64,000 nucleotides of DNA from Gordonia sp. X0973 (GCF_013348785.1 NZ_CP054691.1:620001-684000), one strand, 5' to 3'. Counted from the stretch's first letter, positions 15,112 to 24,975 are shown. Made by a program: numbers and translations. The notes: generated by a model from the letters alone, not told the origin.

Positions 15112-17838
15112 TCACAACCGGGCGGCGGCGCGGACGTCGGCGTCCTCGTCATCGCGGGCGGCGACCATGACTTCGGCGACCTCCGGCCGGTCGGCGTACG
15201 GGCGCAGGGTTTGCACCGCGGCCTTGCGCACGTCTCCGTGCGGATCGGCGGCCGCCTTTGTCAACGCCTCCACTCCGGCGTCGTCGACGGCGACTGCGAG
15301 CCCGGTCGCGGCCCCCTTCCGCACCTGCCAGGCACTGTCGCGCAACGCCTTGCGGAGGAGGGCGCCGTCGGCGTCGTTCCCGACGACGGCCAATGCCGCC
15401 AACGCGGCGGCCCGCACCAGCGGATCGGGGTCGACGGCGAGTTCCCGAATCGTCTCCGACTCGGCGCCGACGGTCGCGAGTCCGCCGGCCACGACGACGC
15501 GCACCTCGCGGTTGGCGTCGCGGGCAGCGCGCGTGATCAGGGACCCCGCGTCGAGCGACACCAGTCCGCGAACCGCCTCGATCCGGACGCGGTGGTGCTC
15601 GTCGTCGAGGAAGTCGGAGAACAGCTCGGCGTCGCCGGCATGCAGCGCGCGCAGCACGTCGAGCACCCCGGCGCGCACCTGCGGGTCGGTTGACTCCAGC
15701 GAATCGCGCAGTGCGGCGACGAATTCCGGCTTGTCGGCGAGGATCTCCACCAATTCGCGCAACGACTCGACCGCGACCCGGCGAACCCCGGAGTCGGCAT
15801 CTCCCAACGACGCCGCGAGTGCGTTCTCGAATCCGTCCGGAGCCACCTCGGTGAGGGTGGCGATGGCGGTGCGGCGGACCGTCGGGTCCGCGTCGTCCAG
15901 GTAGGAGGCCAGCTCCTCGAGGCCGGGGGAGTCCAGCGCGATGAGTTCGACGATGCGCGGGGAGAGCGGTTCGCGCGTCGAGTCGTCGGCGGCGACGTCG
16001 GCCCGCGGTGCGACCGCCGCACCCGAGGCCGGTCCCGTCCGGGCCACCGGCTCGTCGATCGCGATCACCGAACGGTCATGCGGCGGAATGTGATTCAGCT
16101 CGTCGACCGGAACCAGGTACGGCGCCACCGGGCGGCCGAGGAAGACCATCTCCCCGTCGTCCCCCTTGCGCACGTTGAGGTGGTAGCCCCAGGCCTCGTC
16201 GTCGCGCTGGGGGATGTCGTCGCGCTGGTGGTACAGCCCCCACCGACTCTCGGTGCGGGTGAGCGAGCTGCGTGAGGCGAGTTCGGCGCAATCCCGGATG
16301 AAGTGGACCTCGGCGCACCGCATCAGCTCGTGCGGCGTGCGCGCACCCATCTGCTCGATCTCGGTGCGCATCCGCTCGAAGGTCTCCACCGCGATGCCCA
16401 GTTTCGTCGAGGTCTTCGGCGGTGCGACGTAGTCGTTGACGAAGCGGCGCAACTTGTACTCGACCTGCGGCTGCGGCGGACCGTCCGGATGGCGCAACGG
16501 CCGGTAGATCAGCTCGTGGACGGCCGCGATCTGATCGGATGGGAGTTCGCCCGGCGCCTCGACATCCCGAGCCCGGTCACTCGCATGCTGACCGGTCAGC
16601 TCGCCGTAGACGAACGCGCCGATCATGTAGTTGTGCGGCACGCATGCCAGATCGCCCGCGGCGTACAGCCCGTCGACGGTGGTGGCGCCGTTCTCGTCGA
16701 CCCACACCCCGGACGCGGAGTGGCCGCTGCACAACCCGATTTCGGAGATGTGCATCTCGATGTCGTGGCTGCGGTAGTCGTGGCCGCGGTTGGCGTGGAA
16801 GGTGCCGCGCGTCGGCCGCTCGGTGGTGTGCAGGATCGATTCGAGGGTGTCGAGAGTCTCCGTCGGCAGATGCGAGACCTTGAGGTAAACCGGTCCGCGC
16901 GCGGATTCGATCTCCTTGCGCACCTCGCTCATCATGTCCCCCGACCAGTAGTCGGAGTCCACGAAGCGGTCGCCCTCGGCGTTGACTTGATAGCCGCCGA
17001 ATGGGTTGGCGACGTAGGCGCAGGCCGGACCGTTGTAGTCCTTGATCAGCGGATTGATCTGGAAGCACTCGATTCCGCTGAGCTCGGCCCCCGCGTGATA
17101 GGCCATCGAGTAGCCGTCGCCGGCGTTCGTGGGGTTCTCGTAGGTCCCGTAGAGGTAGCCCGACGCGGGCAGTCCCAACCGTCCGCACGGGCCGGTCGCC
17201 AGGATCACCGACTTCGCGCCGATGACGTAGAACTCGCCGGTCCGGGTGTGCAGGGCGGCCGCCCCGACCGCGCGACCGTTTTCGGTGAGCACACGCACGG
17301 GCATCAGCCGGTTCTCAATGGTGATCTTCTCGCGCATGTCCTTGCGCCGCAGCACGCGGTAGAGGACCTTCTTGACGTCCTTGCCCTCCGGCATCGGGAG
17401 CACGTAGGAGCCGGATCGATGCACGCGGCGCACCGCGTACTCACCGTATTCGTCCTTCTCGAACTTCACGCCGTAGCGCTCCAGCCGCGAGATCATCGCG
17501 AAGCCGCGCGTCGCCGTCTGGTAGACGGTCTTCTGGTTGACGATGCCGTCGTTGGCGCGGGTGATCTCGGCGACGTAGTCCTCCGGCGACGCCTTCCCCG
17601 GGATGACGGCGTTGTTGACGCCGTCCATGCCCATCGCCAGCGCACCGGAGTGCCGCACGTGCGCCTTGTCGAGCAGGAGGACGTCGGCGCCGTTCTCCGC
17701 TGCGGTCAATGCGGCCATCGATCCGGCGGTCCCGCCGCCGATGACCAGCACGTCACAGTCGAGTCGGTGTGCGTCGGCGAGGTCGGGGGCGATGAAGGCT
17801 CCCGTCTCGGTTGTCGCTGTCTCGGTCGTCTCGGTCAT
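15112..17838 (-). CDS. AprA-like FAD flavoprotein fused to HEAT repeats
   Basis: The 908-aa protein has an N-terminal FAD domain of the fumarate reductase/adenylylsulfate reductase type (LVIGGGTAGSMAALTAAENG at about 30-50; HSGALAMGMDGVNNAV; TTVDGLYAAGDLACVPHNYM near 385-405) and, from about residue 625, a run of HEAT-like repeats (DADPTVRRTAIATL, DADSGVRRVAVESL, DPQVRAGVLDVL, and so on) to the C-terminus. HEAT repeats are not part of ordinary AprA and may dock a partner. The partner iron-sulfur protein is encoded five genes upstream in the same operon. The reaction is unproven: APS/sulfite chemistry is suggested by AprA likeness and by the sulfonate-type transporter. Confidence 0.85.
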   Translation of the reverse strand: MTETTETATTETGAFIAPDLADAHRLDCDVLVIGGGTAGSMAALTAAENGADVLLLDKAHVRHSGALAMGMDGVNNAVIPGKASPEDYVAEITRANDGIVNQKTVYQTATRGFAMISRLERYGVKFEKDEYGEYAVRRVHRSGSYVLPMPEGKDVKKVLYRVLRRKDMREKITIENRLMPVRVLTENGRAVGAAALHTRTGEFYVIGAKSVILATGPCGRLGLPASGYLYGTYENPTNAGDGYSMAYHAGAELSGIECFQINPLIKDYNGPACAYVANPFGGYQVNAEGDRFVDSDYWSGDMMSEVRKEIESARGPVYLKVSHLPTETLDTLESILHTTERPTRGTFHANRGHDYRSHDIEMHISEIGLCSGHSASGVWVDENGATTVDGLYAAGDLACVPHNYMIGAFVYGELTGQHASDRARDVEAPGELPSDQIAAVHELIYRPLRHPDGPPQPQVEYKLRRFVNDYVAPPKTSTKLGIAVETFERMRTEIEQMGARTPHELMRCAEVHFIRDCAELASRSSLTRTESRWGLYHQRDDIPQRDDEAWGYHLNVRKGDDGEMVFLGRPVAPYLVPVDELNHIPPHDRSVIAIDEPVARTGPASGAAVAPRADVAADDSTREPLSPRIVELIALDSPGLEELASYLDDADPTVRRTAIATLTEVAPDGFENALAASLGDADSGVRRVAVESLRELVEILADKPEFVAALRDSLESTDPQVRAGVLDVLRALHAGDAELFSDFLDDEHHRVRIEAVRGLVSLDAGSLITRAARDANREVRVVVAGGLATVGAESETIRELAVDPDPLVRAAALAALAVVGNDADGALLRKALRDSAWQVRKGAATGLAVAVDDAGVEALTKAAADPHGDVRKAAVQTLRPYADRPEVAEVMVAARDDEDADVRAAARL

Positions 17839-18569
17839 GCGATCGCCCGCCGCTCGGTCGCAGCCGGGTGGAGTGCGTCGGCGATGATCGCGCGAGCAGA
17901 ACCGTCGCCGCCTTTGACGTCGACCACGGCGCGCACCGGCTCACCCGCGCGGCCGAGGACGACGACGCGGTCGCCGAGGAGCACGGCCTCGTCGACGTCG
18001 TGGGTGACGAAGACGACGGTCGCCGGGTGCGCCGCCAAGGTGCGCAGCAGCAGTGCCTGCATCGAGGAGCGGGTCTGCGCGTCCAGTGCGCCGAACGGCT
18101 CGTCCATCAGGACGGCGCGCGGCGCGCCGGCCAGCCCGCGCGCCAACTGCACGCGTTGGCGCATCCCGCCCGACAGGGTCTTGGGCAGATGATCGGCGAA
18201 GCCGTCGAGCCCGATCTCGCGGATCCAGGTCAGCGCCTGCTCCCGCCGCTGCGAGCGCGGAACGCCGCGCAGGCCCAGGGCCAGCTCGATGTTGCGGCGC
18301 ACCGATCGCCACGGGTGCAGCGCGTCGTCCTGGAAGACCATCGCCCGGTCGCGCGACGTGCCGACGACGGGCACGCCGTCGACGAGGATCCGGCCGCCGT
18401 CGAGCGGTCGCAGACCGGCGAGGGCCCGCAGCAGCGTCGACTTGCCGCATCCGGACGGTCCGGTAACGACGACGATCTCTCCTGCGTCGATACTCAGGGC
18501 GAGGTCGTCGATGATGGTGCGCGCGCCGTGGCGCAGCGTGAGCCCCTCGATTTCCAGTGCGGTACTCAT
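17835..18569 (-). CDS. ABC transporter ATPase, nitrate/sulfonate/taurine type
   Basis: The 244-aa ATPase energises import by the adjacent permease. Walker A GPSGCGKST, signature LSGGMRQRVQLARGL, Walker B VLMDEPFGALD and the switch histidine in VTHDVDEA are all present. I chose the ATG at 18569 because it overlaps the permease stop (ATGA); a 9-residue longer frame exists. Its own stop overlaps the flavoprotein start. The family (SsuB/TauB/NrtD-like) moves small anionic compounds. Confidence 0.93.
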   Translation of the reverse strand: MSTALEIEGLTLRHGARTIIDDLALSIDAGEIVVVTGPSGCGKSTLLRALAGLRPLDGGRILVDGVPVVGTSRDRAMVFQDDALHPWRSVRRNIELALGLRGVPRSQRREQALTWIREIGLDGFADHLPKTLSGGMRQRVQLARGLAGAPRAVLMDEPFGALDAQTRSSMQALLLRTLAAHPATVVFVTHDVDEAVLLGDRVVVLGRAGEPVRAVVDVKGGDGSARAIIADALHPAATERRAIA

Positions 18570-19435
18570 CGGTTTTCCTCTCCGCGGGGCAGCCACCGCG
18601 TGACGCGGCGCCCGGCGAGTTCGATGGCGCCCGACGTGAGCACGCCGAGGGCCGCGATGGTCAACATGCCGACGACGACGCCGGGATAGTCGACGACGGT
18701 GTACGACTGCCAGGTGCGATACCCGACGCCGAGGTGACCCGAGATCATCTCCGCCGAGATGAGGCAGATCCAGGCGACGCCGATGCCGACGGACAGTCCG
18801 CTGAAGACACCCGGGGTGATGCCCGGCAGGATCACGCGCAGCACGACGTCGCGCCGGGTGCCGCCCATCGTCCGCACGGAGTCCTCCCAGATGGTCGGCA
18901 AGGCGCGGACCGCGTGCCGCGTCGACACGACGATCGGGAAGAAGGCCGCGACGAAGGTGATGAACACGATCCCGGCCTCGTCACTGGGGAAGACCAGGAT
19001 CGCGATGGGCACCAGCGCGATGGCCGGGATGGGGCGGACCAGCTCGGTCAGCGTGCCCAGCGTGTTCGCGGCGACCGAGGATCGACCCAGCGCGATACCG
19101 GTCGGTACCCCGACCAGCGTCGCCAGGCCGAACCCGATGCCGATGCGCAGCAGGGACTGTCCCAGGTCTTGGTAGTACAGCGCGGTGTGCAGCCGCTCCC
19201 ACCACGCCGAGGCGACCTCGGTGGGCGCCGGGATGGTGTCGAACTTCAGCCACGCGACGATGTCGTTGCTCGCCAGCCACTGCCAGAGTGCGAGGGCGAC
19301 GAGGATCGTCGCCGCACGCAGCAGCCAGGTCGTCCAGGTGCGCCGGGTCGACGACGAGGGGCGGGGCGCCTCGTCGTGGGATACCGACTCGACGACGGTG
19401 GCCCGGCTCGGCGTGCCGAGCACGGTCGAGGTCAT
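18566..19435 (-). CDS. ABC transporter permease, nitrate/sulfonate/taurine type
   Basis: The 289-aa inner-membrane protein has about six spans, with the first at residues 37-52 (LLRAATILVALALWQWL), and the EAA-like loop VRTMGGTRRDVVLRVILPGI (about 200-220) that contacts the ATPase. It overlaps the binding-protein gene upstream and the ATPase gene downstream by four bases each. The likely substrate class is sulfonates or related organosulfur anions, inferred from family and neighbours. Confidence 0.93.
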   Translation of the reverse strand: MTSTVLGTPSRATVVESVSHDEAPRPSSSTRRTWTTWLLRAATILVALALWQWLASNDIVAWLKFDTIPAPTEVASAWWERLHTALYYQDLGQSLLRIGIGFGLATLVGVPTGIALGRSSVAANTLGTLTELVRPIPAIALVPIAILVFPSDEAGIVFITFVAAFFPIVVSTRHAVRALPTIWEDSVRTMGGTRRDVVLRVILPGITPGVFSGLSVGIGVAWICLISAEMISGHLGVGYRTWQSYTVVDYPGVVVGMLTIAALGVLTSGAIELAGRRVTRWLPRGEENR

Positions 19436-20802
19436 GGCCGGACCTCCCGCACCGCGGTGTCGTAGTCGACGCGCACCGCGCCCGGGTGGCCGCGCCGGTA
19501 GGAGTCGAGGTCGTCGACGGTGGTGAAGGCCTGATACTCGTCGCCGTCGCGCAACCAGATCGTGTGGTCGGCGAACCAGCGCGTCCCGGTCACCGGGTCG
19601 GTGACGTAGGCGGCGGTCACCGGCCGATTCGCGGCGCGGGCCGCTTTGACCAGGCGCAGCAGTGCGGTGGCCGAATCGGCCTCGGCGGTGGCGGTGCCCG
19701 AGTACCAGACCTCGGCGTCGGCCCTTGTCGCGTTGCCCTGCCGGTGCAGCAGTGCCTGGTAGTCGCCGCCGGTCGCCGTCACCGCGGCTTTGAGTGGTCT
19801 GTCGTTGATGAAGGTGGACAGGTCAACCGGGTTGGGGAAGGAGCCGATCGACGTCAGATAGGGCCGGTCGCCGCCCAGCGCGTCGACGAGGGACGGCTTG
19901 ATGGCTGGGTTGAAGTCGGTGCCTCCCGGTCCGTTGTAGAGGTAGACGACCTCGGCGGGCAGCCCGGCGCTCGTGGCGACGAGCCGTGCGGCGGCCAGCG
20001 GATCGTCGGCCAACGCCTTGGTCGCGTCGAGCTGCGCCTTCAGGAAGGCCTCGGCGACCTCCGGGTGGTCCTTCACGTAGGTGTTGCGCGCGATGACCCC
20101 GTGCAGCGTCGGGTAGCCGAGGTTGGCGCCGTCGTAGACGAGCTTGGCTTTGCGCTGGAACACCAGCAACCCCGGCCACGCCACGAACTGCGCGAGGGCG
20201 TCGACGCTGCCCGATTCCAGCGCCGACGAGCCGACCTGCGGCTGCTGGTTGCTGATCTCGACGGCGGTCGCCGGGATGCCCGCCTGCTTCAGGCCGGCCA
20301 GCAGCGTCCCGTGACCGGCCGAGCCGACGCTGGCGGAGACCTTCTTGCCGCGCAGGTCGCGCAGGCTGTTGATCGGCGAATCCGGTTTGGCGACGACGCT
20401 GTTGAGCGATCCCTTCGGCGACGACCCGGTGATCGAGAGGATCGAGGTAGCGGTCGCCGGGTTCGTGTTGGCCCGGGAGCCGTTGATCAACATCGGGTAG
20501 TCGCCCATCGAGCCGATGTCGATCTTGCCGGCGATCATGCCGGTGGTGATCGGTGCGCCGGTGTCGTAGTCCTGCCATTCCACGCGGTAACGCTTGCCGT
20601 TCTTCTCACCCGCTTGCGCGAGACGCTTCTCGAAATCCCCGCGGGCGCGCAGAAGGGTGCCGGCGGTGACGGTGTTGATCGTCTTCGACTGATAGCCGAC
20701 GACGACCTTCTCGGCGTCGGAGTCCTTCGACGAGCAGCCGACGGTCGCGGCGGCGACCGACGCGACGAGGATGGCGGCGACGACGGTGGGGCATATGCGC
20801 AT
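19432..20802 (-). CDS. ABC transporter substrate-binding lipoprotein with C-terminal extension
   Basis: The 456-aa precursor has a signal peptide with lipobox VGC (Cys near residue 23). Residues 30-345 are a type-II binding fold of the SsuA/TauA/NrtA kind (DIGSMGDYPMLINGSRANTN; LRDLRGKKVSASVGSAGHG). The final 110 residues are not part of a normal SsuA protein; GTRWFADHTIWLRDG and AFTTVDDLDSYRRGHPG vaguely recall NosL-type domains. GAGGA lies nine bases before the ATG. Ligand unknown, probably an organosulfur anion. Confidence 0.87.
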   Translation of the reverse strand: MRICPTVVAAILVASVAAATVGCSSKDSDAEKVVVGYQSKTINTVTAGTLLRARGDFEKRLAQAGEKNGKRYRVEWQDYDTGAPITTGMIAGKIDIGSMGDYPMLINGSRANTNPATATSILSITGSSPKGSLNSVVAKPDSPINSLRDLRGKKVSASVGSAGHGTLLAGLKQAGIPATAVEISNQQPQVGSSALESGSVDALAQFVAWPGLLVFQRKAKLVYDGANLGYPTLHGVIARNTYVKDHPEVAEAFLKAQLDATKALADDPLAAARLVATSAGLPAEVVYLYNGPGGTDFNPAIKPSLVDALGGDRPYLTSIGSFPNPVDLSTFINDRPLKAAVTATGGDYQALLHRQGNATRADAEVWYSGTATAEADSATALLRLVKAARAANRPVTAAYVTDPVTGTRWFADHTIWLRDGDEYQAFTTVDDLDSYRRGHPGAVRVDYDTAVREVRP

Positions 20803-20850
20803 GGGAGGAGTCCTCTGCTTGGGCTGGTTGATGTGGGCTGGTCGGGAGGG

Positions 20851-21078
20851 CTAACGCAGCAGGTAGGGCATGTTGATGGTCACGGCGCCGGTGGGGCAGC
20901 GGATCGCGCACGGGCCGCAGTACCAGCACTCGTCGACGTGCATGTAGGCCTTGCCGGTCTCCGGCTTGATGGCCAGCGAGTCGAGGGGGCAGACCTCGAC
21001 ACAGAGCGTGCAGCCGTCGATGCACAGGGATTCGTCGATCGTGACCGGCACGTCGACGCGGTTGTTGACGAGGCTCAT
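20851..21078 (-). CDS. Two-[4Fe-4S] ferredoxin, AprB-like
   Basis: The 75-aa protein has two cysteine clusters, CIDGCTLCVEVCP and CWYCGPCAIRCP, for two [4Fe-4S] centres. It is the expected electron partner of the AprA-like flavoprotein in this operon, although it is much shorter than classical AprB (about 150 aa). Its start overlaps the GntR gene stop by four bases. Confidence 0.88.
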   Translation of the reverse strand: MSLVNNRVDVPVTIDESLCIDGCTLCVEVCPLDSLAIKPETGKAYMHVDECWYCGPCAIRCPTGAVTINMPYLLR

Positions 21079-21851
21079 CGGTGGTCTCCCGGGGTCTGCG
21101 CGACCGGCTGGTCGCGGGTGGCGGTGGCGTGCAGCGAGATCCGGTCGCCGCGCAGGCGGATGTATTCCAGGTCGACGGGCCGGGCCTCCGGGCCGAGGGA
21201 GGTCAGGCGTTCCACCAGGAGTGCGGGTGATCCGGCGGCGACCTCCAACGTGGCCGCCGAGTGGGGGTCGAGTGCCGCGGCGTTCACGGTGTGGTCGGCC
21301 GAGTGCAGGCGTTTCCCGGAGACCTCCTCGAGCAACGCGAATACGTCGGTGTTCTCCAGGTCGTGGCCCAGGATCGGGATGCCGAGATCGGCGACGAGGT
21401 AGGTCAGGTCGAGGCTGACCGGTTCGTCGTCGAGCAGCCGCAGCCGCTCGATGTAGACGACCTCGGCCCCGTCCGCGAGGCGCAGGCGCCGGGCGACCGC
21501 TCCGGGGGCGCGCACCAGGGTCGCGACCCGGACTTCGTTGCGGACCTGCCCGTGGCCGGACAGGGTTTCCTTCAGTCCGCGCAGCGCGTCCAGTCCGTGC
21601 GGGGCCTTGCGGTTCACGACGTGGGTTCCCGCCCGCGGGGTGCGCTCGATGAGGCCCTCGGCCCGCAGGTTGGCCAGTGCGTCCCGCACGGCGTTGCGGG
21701 ACGCCCCGAACTCGCCGACGAGTTCCCGCTCGTCGAGTTGGCCGGTGGTCTCGCCGGCATCGATGGCACGCCGGAGTACGTCGCCGATGACGCGGGCGTC
21801 CTCGGCGCGGCGGCGCTTCTCCGACGGGGTGACGCGTGGGCTGGATGACAT
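21075..21851 (-). CDS. GntR-family regulator with UTRA-type effector domain
   Basis: The 258-aa protein has a winged helix at about 17-80 (DERELVGEFGASRNAVRDAL; GLIERTPRAGTHV) and a C-terminal ligand-binding UTRA domain (YIERLRLLDDEPVSLDLTYL; PALLVERLTSL). The ATG at 21851 was chosen by homology; the frame stays open 50 codons further without conserved sequence, and I see no clear ribosome-binding site. It is first in the flavoprotein/ABC operon, so it probably regulates that operon in response to the imported compound. Confidence 0.85.
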   Translation of the reverse strand: MSSSPRVTPSEKRRRAEDARVIGDVLRRAIDAGETTGQLDERELVGEFGASRNAVRDALANLRAEGLIERTPRAGTHVVNRKAPHGLDALRGLKETLSGHGQVRNEVRVATLVRAPGAVARRLRLADGAEVVYIERLRLLDDEPVSLDLTYLVADLGIPILGHDLENTDVFALLEEVSGKRLHSADHTVNAAALDPHSAATLEVAAGSPALLVERLTSLGPEARPVDLEYIRLRGDRISLHATATRDQPVAQTPGDHR

Positions 21852-21992
21852 GAAACGGCAGCGTAATGACGGTTTCGCTCGCCGTGGAGAGGGAAAAATC
21901 GCCTCCGGTGACGCCCCGTCGAATACGCCATCTCGGCGTCGCGACGAAGCACGGTGACCAGCGGTTTCGGGGACCTTCCGCGCTATTGCGCC

Positions 21993-22052
21993 ACCTGTCA
22001 ATCCCCGTCGGGATTGGACTCAGCCCGCACGAAACCCCGCGCGTCGACAGGT
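21993..22052. promoter_or_regulatory. Nested dyads between the GntR operon and purL
   Basis: ACCTGTC (21993-21999) pairs with GACAGGT (22046-22052), and inside them CAATCCC (21999-22005) pairs with GGGATTG (22010-22016) around a 4-base loop. They lie in the 288-bp divergent gap. They could be GntR operator half-sites or an RNA structure; the rest of the gap shows no gene. Confidence 0.4.
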
Positions 22053-22126
22053 ACGCCGCACGGAGCCGTCGGGTGGCCCCTCGAACGGGGAGGTATCGGC
22101 GGAATCAAGCGGTATTCGTCCTCGCT

Positions 22127-22132
22127 TAGACT
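22127..22132 (+). promoter_or_regulatory. purL -10 element (leaderless)
   Basis: TAGACT lies seven bases before the GTG at 22140, the spacing of a leaderless actinobacterial promoter, and fixes the purL start. Confidence 0.6.
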
Positions 22133-22139
22133 TGTCACC

Positions 22140-24443
22140 GTGACTTCCCATCTCGACACCGTGTCGAATGCCGCGCAGACCCCCGATCAGCCCCAGCCCT
22201 TCACCGAACTCGGTTTGAAGGACGACGAGTACGCGCGGATCCGTGAGATCCTGCACCGCCGCCCCACCGACGCCGAGCTGGCGATGTACTCGGTGATGTG
22301 GTCGGAGCACTGCAGCTACAAGTCGTCCAAGGTGCACCTGCGCTACTTCGGCGAGACGACCACCGAGGAGATGCGGTCCAAGATGCTCGCGGGCATCGGG
22401 GAGAACGCCGGCGTCGTCGACATCGGCGACGGCTGGGCGGTCACCTTCAAGGTCGAGTCGCACAACCACCCGAGCTATGTCGAGCCGTACCAGGGTGCGG
22501 CCACCGGCGTCGGCGGCATCGTCCGCGACATCATGGCGATGGGCGCCCGGCCGATCGCGGTGATGGACCAGCTGCGCTTCGGCGCGGCCGATGCCCCCGA
22601 CACCCGACGCGTCGTCGACGGGGTGGTGCGCGGCGTCGGCGGCTACGGCAACTCGCTGGGTCTGCCCAACATCGGCGGCGAGACCGTCTTCGACGAGAGC
22701 TACGCGGGCAACCCGCTCGTCAACGCGCTCTGTGCGGGTGTGCTGCGCACCGAGGACCTCAAGCTGGCCTTCGCGTCGGGGGCAGGCAACCGCATCATCC
22801 TGTTCGGTGCGCGCACCGGCCTCGACGGGATCGGCGGCGTCTCGGTGCTCGCGTCGGAGACCTTCGACGAGACCGGCGAGGACGGACCCAGCCGCAAGAA
22901 GCTCCCGTCGGTGCAGGTGGGCGACCCGTTCACCGAGAAGGTCCTCATCGAGTGCTGCCTCGACCTCTACCGTGAGGACCTCGTCGTCGGTATCCAGGAC
23001 CTCGGTGGTGCGGGATTGTCCTGTGCCACGTCGGAATTGGCCGCGGCCGGCGACGGCGGCATGCACATCGACCTGGACAAGGTGCCGATGCGCGCCGAGG
23101 GCATGACCCCGGCCGAGGTGCTCTCCAGCGAGTCGCAGGAGCGCATGTGCGCGGTGGTGAAGCCGGAGAACGTCGAGAAGTTCATGGACGTCTGCCGCCG
23201 CTGGGACGTGCTCGCCACCGACATCGGCGAGGTCACCGACGGCGATCACCTCGTCATAGACTGGCACGGCGAGACCGTCGTCGACGTCCCGCCGCGCACC
23301 GTCGCCCACCAGGGCCCGGTCTACGAGCGCCCGGTACAGCGGCCGGAATGGCAGGACGCGGTCATCGCCGACACCAGCGCTTCGCTGCCGCGGCCGAAGT
23401 CCGGCGACGAGCTGCGTGCGACCACGCTGACGATGATCGCCTCCCCGGCGCTGTGCAGTCGTGCGTTCATCACCGAGCAGTACGACCGCTACGTCCGCGG
23501 CAACACCGTGCTGGCCGAGCACGCCGACTCCGGCATGATCCGCATCGACGAGGAGACCGGCCGCGGCATCGCGCTCGCGACCGACGCGTCGGGTCGCTAC
23601 ACCTACCTCGACCCCTACCGCGGCGCGCAACTCGCCCTGGCCGAGGCCTACCGCAACGTGGTGGTGTCGGGTGCGTCGCCGGTTGCCGTGACCAACTGTC
23701 TCAACTTCGGTTCGCCCGAGGACCCGGCGGTCATGTGGCAGTTCAGCCAGGCCGTGCGCGGCCTGGCCGACGGATGCGCCCAGCTGGGCATCCCGGTGAC
23801 GGGCGGCAACGTCAGCTTCTACAACCAGACCGGTGCGACCCCGATCCTGCCGACGCCGGTCGTCGGCGTGCTCGGCGTCATCGACGACGTCGCCCGCCGC
23901 ATCCCGACCGGGTTCGGCACCGAGCCGGGGGAGACGCTGATCCTGCTCGGCGAGACCCGTGACGAATTCGACGGCTCGATCTGGGCGCAGGTCACCGGAG
24001 ACCATCTCGGCGGTGTCCCGCCGCAGGTGGATCTGGAGGCCGAGCGGCTCCTGGGTGAGATCCTCGTCGCGGCATCGCGCGACGGTCTGGTGTCCGCGGC
24101 GCACGACCTGTCCGAGGGCGGGCTGATCCAGGCCGTCATCGAGTCGGCGCTCGCCGGTGAAACGGGTTGCCGAATCATCCTGCCCGAAGACGCCGACCCG
24201 TTCGTGTGGCTGTTCAGCGAATCGGCCGGGCGTGTCCTCGTCGCCGTGCCGCGCACCGAGGAGTCGCGCTTCTGCTCGATGCTCGACGCGCGGTCGATGC
24301 CGTGGACGCGCATCGGCGTCGTCGATCAGGGAGCCGACGATGTGAGCGTGCAGGACCAGTTCTCGATTCCGCTCGCCGAACTGCGCGACGTCCACGGTGC
24401 GACACTCCCGCGCCTGTTCGGTGAGGGATTGCACTCGGTCTGA
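22140..24443 (+). CDS. purL: Phosphoribosylformylglycinamidine synthase II PurL
   Basis: PurL makes FGAM from FGAR, ATP and glutamine-derived ammonia in purine synthesis, acting with PurQ and PurS (not in this window). The 767-aa length fits the small-PurL type. Visible motifs include [33 protein letters not shown] and the second-half [11 protein letters not shown]. The open frame extends 62 codons upstream, but homology and the TAGACT box support the leaderless GTG at 22140. Confidence 0.96.
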   Translation: MTSHLDTVSNAAQTPDQPQPFTELGLKDDEYARIREILHRRPTDAELAMYSVMWSEHCSYKSSKVHLRYFGETTTEEMRSKMLAGIGENAGVVDIGDGWAVTFKVESHNHPSYVEPYQGAATGVGGIVRDIMAMGARPIAVMDQLRFGAADAPDTRRVVDGVVRGVGGYGNSLGLPNIGGETVFDESYAGNPLVNALCAGVLRTEDLKLAFASGAGNRIILFGARTGLDGIGGVSVLASETFDETGEDGPSRKKLPSVQVGDPFTEKVLIECCLDLYREDLVVGIQDLGGAGLSCATSELAAAGDGGMHIDLDKVPMRAEGMTPAEVLSSESQERMCAVVKPENVEKFMDVCRRWDVLATDIGEVTDGDHLVIDWHGETVVDVPPRTVAHQGPVYERPVQRPEWQDAVIADTSASLPRPKSGDELRATTLTMIASPALCSRAFITEQYDRYVRGNTVLAEHADSGMIRIDEETGRGIALATDASGRYTYLDPYRGAQLALAEAYRNVVVSGASPVAVTNCLNFGSPEDPAVMWQFSQAVRGLADGCAQLGIPVTGGNVSFYNQTGATPILPTPVVGVLGVIDDVARRIPTGFGTEPGETLILLGETRDEFDGSIWAQVTGDHLGGVPPQVDLEAERLLGEILVAASRDGLVSAAHDLSEGGLIQAVIESALAGETGCRIILPEDADPFVWLFSESAGRVLVAVPRTEESRFCSMLDARSMPWTRIGVVDQGADDVSVQDQFSIPLAELRDVHGATLPRLFGEGLHSV

Positions 24444-24510
24444 GACCCGGCCGACGATCGGGTACGCTCGCTGCGTTCCGGCTTCGACCAGTTGCAGAGG
24501 TACTCACTCC

Positions 24511-24975
24511 ATGTCCTATCCCCAGGATCCGAATTCTCCGTACGGCGGCGACCAATCCGCGTACGGCCAGGCCTATGGGCAGCCCTACGGCCAGCCGGTG
24601 CCCGGCCAGCCCTATGGGCAGCCCTACGGCCAGCCCGGCTATGGCTCGATGCCCGGCTATCCCGCTGCTCCGATGGCGGGAAAGCCCGACAACAACCTGG
24701 TCTGGGCGATTCTGGCGACGGTGGTGTGCTGCCTGCCCCTGGGCATCGTGTCGATCGTCAAGTCCACATCGGTGGACAAGCTGTGGGCGCTGGGCGATTT
24801 CGCCGGTGCTCAGCGCGCCGCCGACGAGGCCAAGAAGTGGGCGATGTGGTCGGCGATTATCGGCGCCCTGTGGATCGTCGCGGTGTTCGCCTTCTGGATC
24901 ATCATGGTGATCACGTCGGCCGCTTCGATCAACCACAGCTACACGCCGACGTACACCACCTACTCGACGTACTGA
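24511..24975 (+). CDS. CD225/dispanin-family membrane protein
   Basis: The 154-aa protein starts with about 55 residues of Tyr/Gly/Gln/Pro repeats (AYGQPYGQP-like). Then comes the CD225 core: NNLVWAILATVVCCLPLGIV, a short KSTSVDKLWALGDFAGAQRA loop, and a second span. AGAGG precedes the ATG by 11 bases. It is one of two such genes side by side. Function in bacteria is unknown; the eukaryotic relatives are IFITM-like membrane proteins. Confidence 0.87.
   Translation: MSYPQDPNSPYGGDQSAYGQAYGQPYGQPVPGQPYGQPYGQPGYGSMPGYPAAPMAGKPDNNLVWAILATVVCCLPLGIVSIVKSTSVDKLWALGDFAGAQRAADEAKKWAMWSAIIGALWIVAVFAFWIIMVITSAASINHSYTPTYTTYSTY

Noticed and set aside
16303..18192. 629-codon plus-strand frame opposite the flavoprotein gene
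   Set aside because: Antisense shadow; Val/Gly/Arg/Asp-rich translation without motifs.
22020..24434. Long minus-strand open frame (804 codons) opposite purL
   Set aside because: High-GC shadow of purL: low-complexity Arg/His/Asp-rich translation, no motifs, fully covered by a gene with clear homology.
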